A DNA stretch of 7,621 nt from Bauldia sp. Its GTDB lineage: Bacteria; Pseudomonadota; Alphaproteobacteria; Rhizobiales; Kaistiaceae. A program made the translations under genes and the position numbers. The stretch is from contig JAGRKY010000176.1 of NCBI GenBank assembly GCA_020442095.1, positions 1-7,621 of the forward strand, given 5' to 3'. Positions 6,428 to 7,621 of the stretch are shown here, piece by piece; position 1 is the first letter of the stretch, and each line of letters starts with the position of its first letter. The notes under the pieces were generated by a model. The model saw only the letters and a program-made list of their open reading frames with translations. It was not told where the DNA came from and searched no databases.

Positions 6428-6472
6428 CGCGTTCTGTCGGCGGCAGCGATTGATCGGCAATCCTTAATACGA

Positions 6473-6985
6473 CTACCGGTCATGCACCGCGACGATCGCC
6501 TCGATCTCGACGGTGATCTGGCTTGGCAGCGAGCCCATGCCGACGGCGGAGCGGGCGTGGCGGCCGATCTCTTCGCCGAAGACCGCGACGAAGAGGTCCG
6601 AACAGCCGTCGATCACCTTGGGATGGCTGTCGAAGGCCGGGTCGGCATTGACCATGCCGAGCACCTTGACCACCCGGCGCACCTTGTCGAGCGAACCGAG
6701 GTTGTCGTGGATGACCGCGAGCAGATTGATCGCGGTGATGCGGGCATGCTGGTAGGCCTCCTCGACGCTGACGCCGGCGCCGACCTTGCCGTGATGCTCG
6801 ACGCCGCTCGCTTCCAGCGGCCCCTGGCCCGACAGAAAGAGATAGTCCCCGTCGCGCACCGCGGTGACGAAATTGGCGACCGGCTTCGGGGCGGCCGGCA
6901 GCGTGATGCCAAGCTCGCGAAGCCTCCGGTACGGCGCCGATTCACCCGTGACGCCGTTCGATCCGGTAAGTTGACCCTGCCCCAT
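6473..6985 (-). CDS. RidA-family (YjgF/YER057c/UK114) protein
   Basis: This 170-residue protein is a RidA-family member. Canonical RidA hydrolyses reactive enamine/imine intermediates released by PLP enzymes; other subgroups have different or unknown roles. Seen: an N-terminal segment of about 35 residues, then FVTAVRDGDYLFLSGQGP (about 39-56), NLLAVIHDNLGSLDKVRRVVKVLGMV and the C-terminal signature RSAVGMGSLP...VEIEAIVAV. R145 aligns with the substrate-carboxylate Arg (R105 of E. coli RidA). It is longer than the usual 125-130 residues; the extra length is N-terminal (MGQGQLTGSNGVTGESAPYRR then LRELGITLPAAPKP), as in the longer RidA-like proteins often found beside catabolic genes. ATG 6985 is preceded by a GGGGA stretch at 6994-6990. 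The gene is alone on its strand here and divergent from the ABC ATPase gene; a subgroup-specific role cannot be assigned. Confidence 0.88.
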   Translation of the reverse strand: MGQGQLTGSNGVTGESAPYRRLRELGITLPAAPKPVANFVTAVRDGDYLFLSGQGPLEASGVEHHGKVGAGVSVEEAYQHARITAINLLAVIHDNLGSLDKVRRVVKVLGMVNADPAFDSHPKVIDGCSDLFVAVFGEEIGRHARSAVGMGSLPSQITVEIEAIVAVHDR

Positions 6986-7071
6986 GCGTTCCCCGTCCTG
7001 CTCGAAATCCGTGTCTCCGGTGCGCGACTACGACACGATCGTTATCGGCCGGATGTTCCATTGTAATGTAA

Positions 7072-7100
7072 TTGCGTTCGTTCGGGCGGAAGGCTATCAT
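7072..7100 (+). promoter_or_regulatory. Candidate sigma-70 promoter for the ABC transporter ATPase gene
   Basis: TTGCGT (7072-7077) and TATCAT (7095-7100; five of six consensus bases) are 17 nt apart, the ideal spacing. Transcription would start near 7107, giving a leader of about 80 nt before ATG 7188. The -35 matches only at TTG. On the other strand, TACAAT (7065-7060) could be a -10 for the RidA gene but lacks a good -35. Confidence 0.4.
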
Positions 7101-7110
7101 TTTCCGGTTC

Positions 7111-7124
7111 CGGGTCAATACCCG
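7111..7124 (+). other. Small perfect hairpin in the ABC gene leader
   Basis: CGGGT (7111-7115), loop CAAT, ACCCG (7120-7124): a perfect 5-bp stem lying just past the predicted transcription start. It could be an operator dyad or a 5' leader stem; its short length means chance is not excluded. Confidence 0.25.
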
Positions 7125-7187
7125 TAGCGCAACAGGCGGATCGACCAGCGATCCGACCATGCCAGTATCGTGCCGGGGGACGTCTGA

Positions 7188-7621
7188 ATGGCCAGTGTTG
7201 TCGTCAAGGAGCTGCGGAAATCTTTCGGTGACACGGAGGTGCTGCACGGCGTCGACATCGACATAGAGAACGGCGAATTCGTCACCCTGGTCGGGCCGTC
7301 GGGCTGCGGCAAGTCTACCCTGCTCAGGATGGTGGCGGGGCTCGAGGACGTCACCGGCGGCGAGATCCGCATCGGCGACAAGGTGGTCAACCTCGATCCG
7401 CCGAAGGATCGTGACATCGCGATGGTCTTCCAGAATTACGCGCTCTATCCGCATATGAGCGTCGAGAAGAACATGGGTTTCGCGTTGCGCCTCGCCGGCG
7501 TCGCCCGTGACGAGATCGCGACCCGGGTGCGGCGCTCGGCCGAGATCCTCAAGCTCGAATCCCTGCTCCACCGGCTGCCGCGCCAGCTTTCCGGCGGCCA
7601 GCGCCAGCGGGTGGCGATGGG
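7188..7621 (+). CDS. Sugar-type ABC transporter ATP-binding protein, UgpC/MalK-like (partial)
   Basis: The first 144 residues of an ABC ATPase are present and the gene runs off the right edge. Seen: Walker [10 protein letters not shown] (residues 36-44), Q-loop Q82 in [14 protein letters not shown], and the ABC signature [12 protein letters not shown] starting at residue 134. Walker B and any C-terminal regulatory domain lie outside the window. The [13 protein letters not shown] wording is typical of the MalK/UgpC/MsmK group (about 330-370 residues), which power import of sugars, polyols or glycerol-3-phosphate through partner permeases and a periplasmic binding protein. The ATG is supported by GGGGGA (7175-7180) 7 nt upstream. 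It is divergent from the RidA gene across a 202-bp spacer. The transported substrate cannot be told from the ATPase alone; import of the compound degraded by the left-hand operon is possible but unsupported. Confidence 0.92.
   Translation, partial: MASVVVKELRKSFGDTEVLHGVDIDIENGEFVTLVGPSGCGKSTLLRMVAGLEDVTGGEIRIGDKVVNLDPPKDRDIAMVFQNYALYPHMSVEKNMGFALRLAGVARDEIATRVRRSAEILKLESLLHRLPRQLSGGQRQRVAM

Noticed and set aside
5362..6472. Search for direct repeats, att sites or insertion sequence ends around the low-G+C island
   Set aside because: Only matches of about six bases were found by eye, which is no better than chance.
6942..7571. 209-residue minus-strand frame across the ABC gene and spacer
   Set aside because: It is antisense to an unmistakable ABC ATPase and overlaps the RidA start.

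Overview
The composition (roughly 70% G+C in the coding blocks, strong G/C third-position bias) and the gene families suggest an alphaproteobacterium, most likely of the Hyphomicrobiales (Rhizobiales). This is an inference from gene style; no rRNA or other marker is present.

Layout. (1) Positions 1-2841, minus strand: a three-gene catabolic operon read from right to left. It holds a Gfo/Idh/MocA-family oxidoreductase, an IolE/MocC-type inosose dehydratase (4-bp ATGA overlap between these two), and a ChbG/YdjC-type carbohydrate deacetylase whose C-terminus runs off the left edge. (2) Positions 2842-2935: a 94-bp divergent control region with a consensus -35 box, a tandem repeat and several short repeated motifs. 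(3) Positions 2936-5361, plus strand: two regulators in tandem, a MocR-type (GntR HTH plus PLP-binding aminotransferase fold) regulator and an IclR-family regulator, with a strong hairpin just ahead of the IclR start. (4) About 5430-6375: a clearly lower-G+C island carrying one gene for a secreted, cysteine-rich protein (16 Cys) that I do not recognise. (5) Positions 6473-6985, minus strand: a RidA-family protein. (6) Positions 7188-7621, plus strand: the N-terminal part of a sugar-type (UgpC/MalK-like) ABC transporter ATPase, cut by the right edge, with a plausible sigma-70 promoter upstream.

How the genes may work together. A MocA-like dehydrogenase, a MocC/IolE-like dehydratase and a divergent MocR-like regulator together recall the rhizopine (methyl-scyllo-inosamine) moc genes of Sinorhizobium, and also ordinary inositol catabolism. 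The adjacent deacetylase would be an unusual addition and hints at an N-acetylated or amino-cyclitol/sugar substrate. This is inference: each family is widespread, and the substrate cannot be read from the sequence. The IclR regulator, RidA protein and ABC ATPase may belong to the same catabolic neighbourhood, but nothing in the sequence links them directly. No tRNA, rRNA, CRISPR array or recognisable insertion sequence was seen.
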